Assembly: GCA_022836615.1 (NCBI GenBank)
Contig: MU405218.1
Location: forward strand, 372,001 to 436,000
Length of the DNA stretch: 64,000 bases
Origin: Annulohypoxylon bovei var. microspora
Lineage: Eukaryota; Ascomycota; Sordariomycetes; Xylariales; Hypoxylaceae
Direction: 5' to 3'
A program made the position numbers and the translations under genes. Under the pieces are notes generated by a model that was given only the letters and a program-made list of their open reading frames with translations, was not told the origin of the DNA and made no database searches. Shown here piece by piece: positions 63,893 through 64,000 of this stretch; within the stretch, counting starts at the first letter, position 1, and each line of letters begins with the position of its first letter.

Positions 63893-64000
63893 AATAATAT
63901 TTAAATATAAAAGAAAAAGCTTTTATAATAAATGAATTAATAGAAATTAATAATAATACTTTTTATATTATTAAACTTAAAGTTATAAAATTTAAAAAAA

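Overview
This window comes from a filamentous ascomycete (Pezizomycotina, most like a Sordariomycete). Genes carry many short introns (about 50-80 nt) with GT-AG borders and CTAAC-like branch sites. The gene set is typical of these fungi: divergent PDX1/PDX2, purine hydroxylase, Zn2Cys6 and C2H2/fungal_trans regulators, and FAD monooxygenases. The right third is an AT-rich block carrying the marks of repeat-induced point mutation (RIP).

Layout. 1-2.3 kb: vitamin B6 synthesis pair (PDX1 cut by the window edge, PDX2). 3.0-6.8 kb: CE4 polysaccharide deacetylase and a convergent amidase. 8.3-18.3 kb: a probable aromatic or xenobiotic catabolic group, namely a phenol-2-monooxygenase-like enzyme, a C2H2/fungal_trans regulator, a salicylate-hydroxylase-like FAD monooxygenase divergent from that regulator, and an Old Yellow Enzyme. 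19.3-24.2 kb: xanthine dehydrogenase. 24.3-29.8 kb: METTL16-type methyltransferase and a Zn2Cys6 regulator. 29.8-36.6 kb: a gene-poor stretch with an assembly gap. 36.6-44.0 kb: a small membrane protein of unknown role, nucleoporin Nup49, polyadenylation factor Fip1 and a XAP5 protein. Exon coordinates were worked out by hand; nearly all give an unbroken frame of the expected length.

44.3-64 kb is gene-free. It opens with a 707-bp foldback DNA element that has an 8-bp target duplication, then drops abruptly into sequence that is almost all A+T. Three relics can be recognised there. (1) A roughly 5.65-kb Ty3/gypsy LTR retrotransposon on the minus strand, whose reverse transcriptase can still be read through RIP-made stops. 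(2) A 663-bp hAT-like element at 61.4 kb that is intact. (3) A full-length RIP-mutated copy of the same element at 49.8 kb. Having both copies in one window lets the mutation pattern be read directly. It also shows two oddities worth quantifying: CpG sites look spared, and blocks of opposite GC skew suggest strand-specific mutation.

Two N-gaps (10.26 and 32.54 kb) sit in homopolymer runs and look like assembly artefacts. The first lies inside an intron and is followed by a noisy copy of the preceding exon. I found no tRNA, rRNA or CRISPR. I see no wholly new gene system; the most interesting material is the RIP landscape, an 8-nt micro-exon in the amidase, and a one-base phase conflict in the deacetylase.
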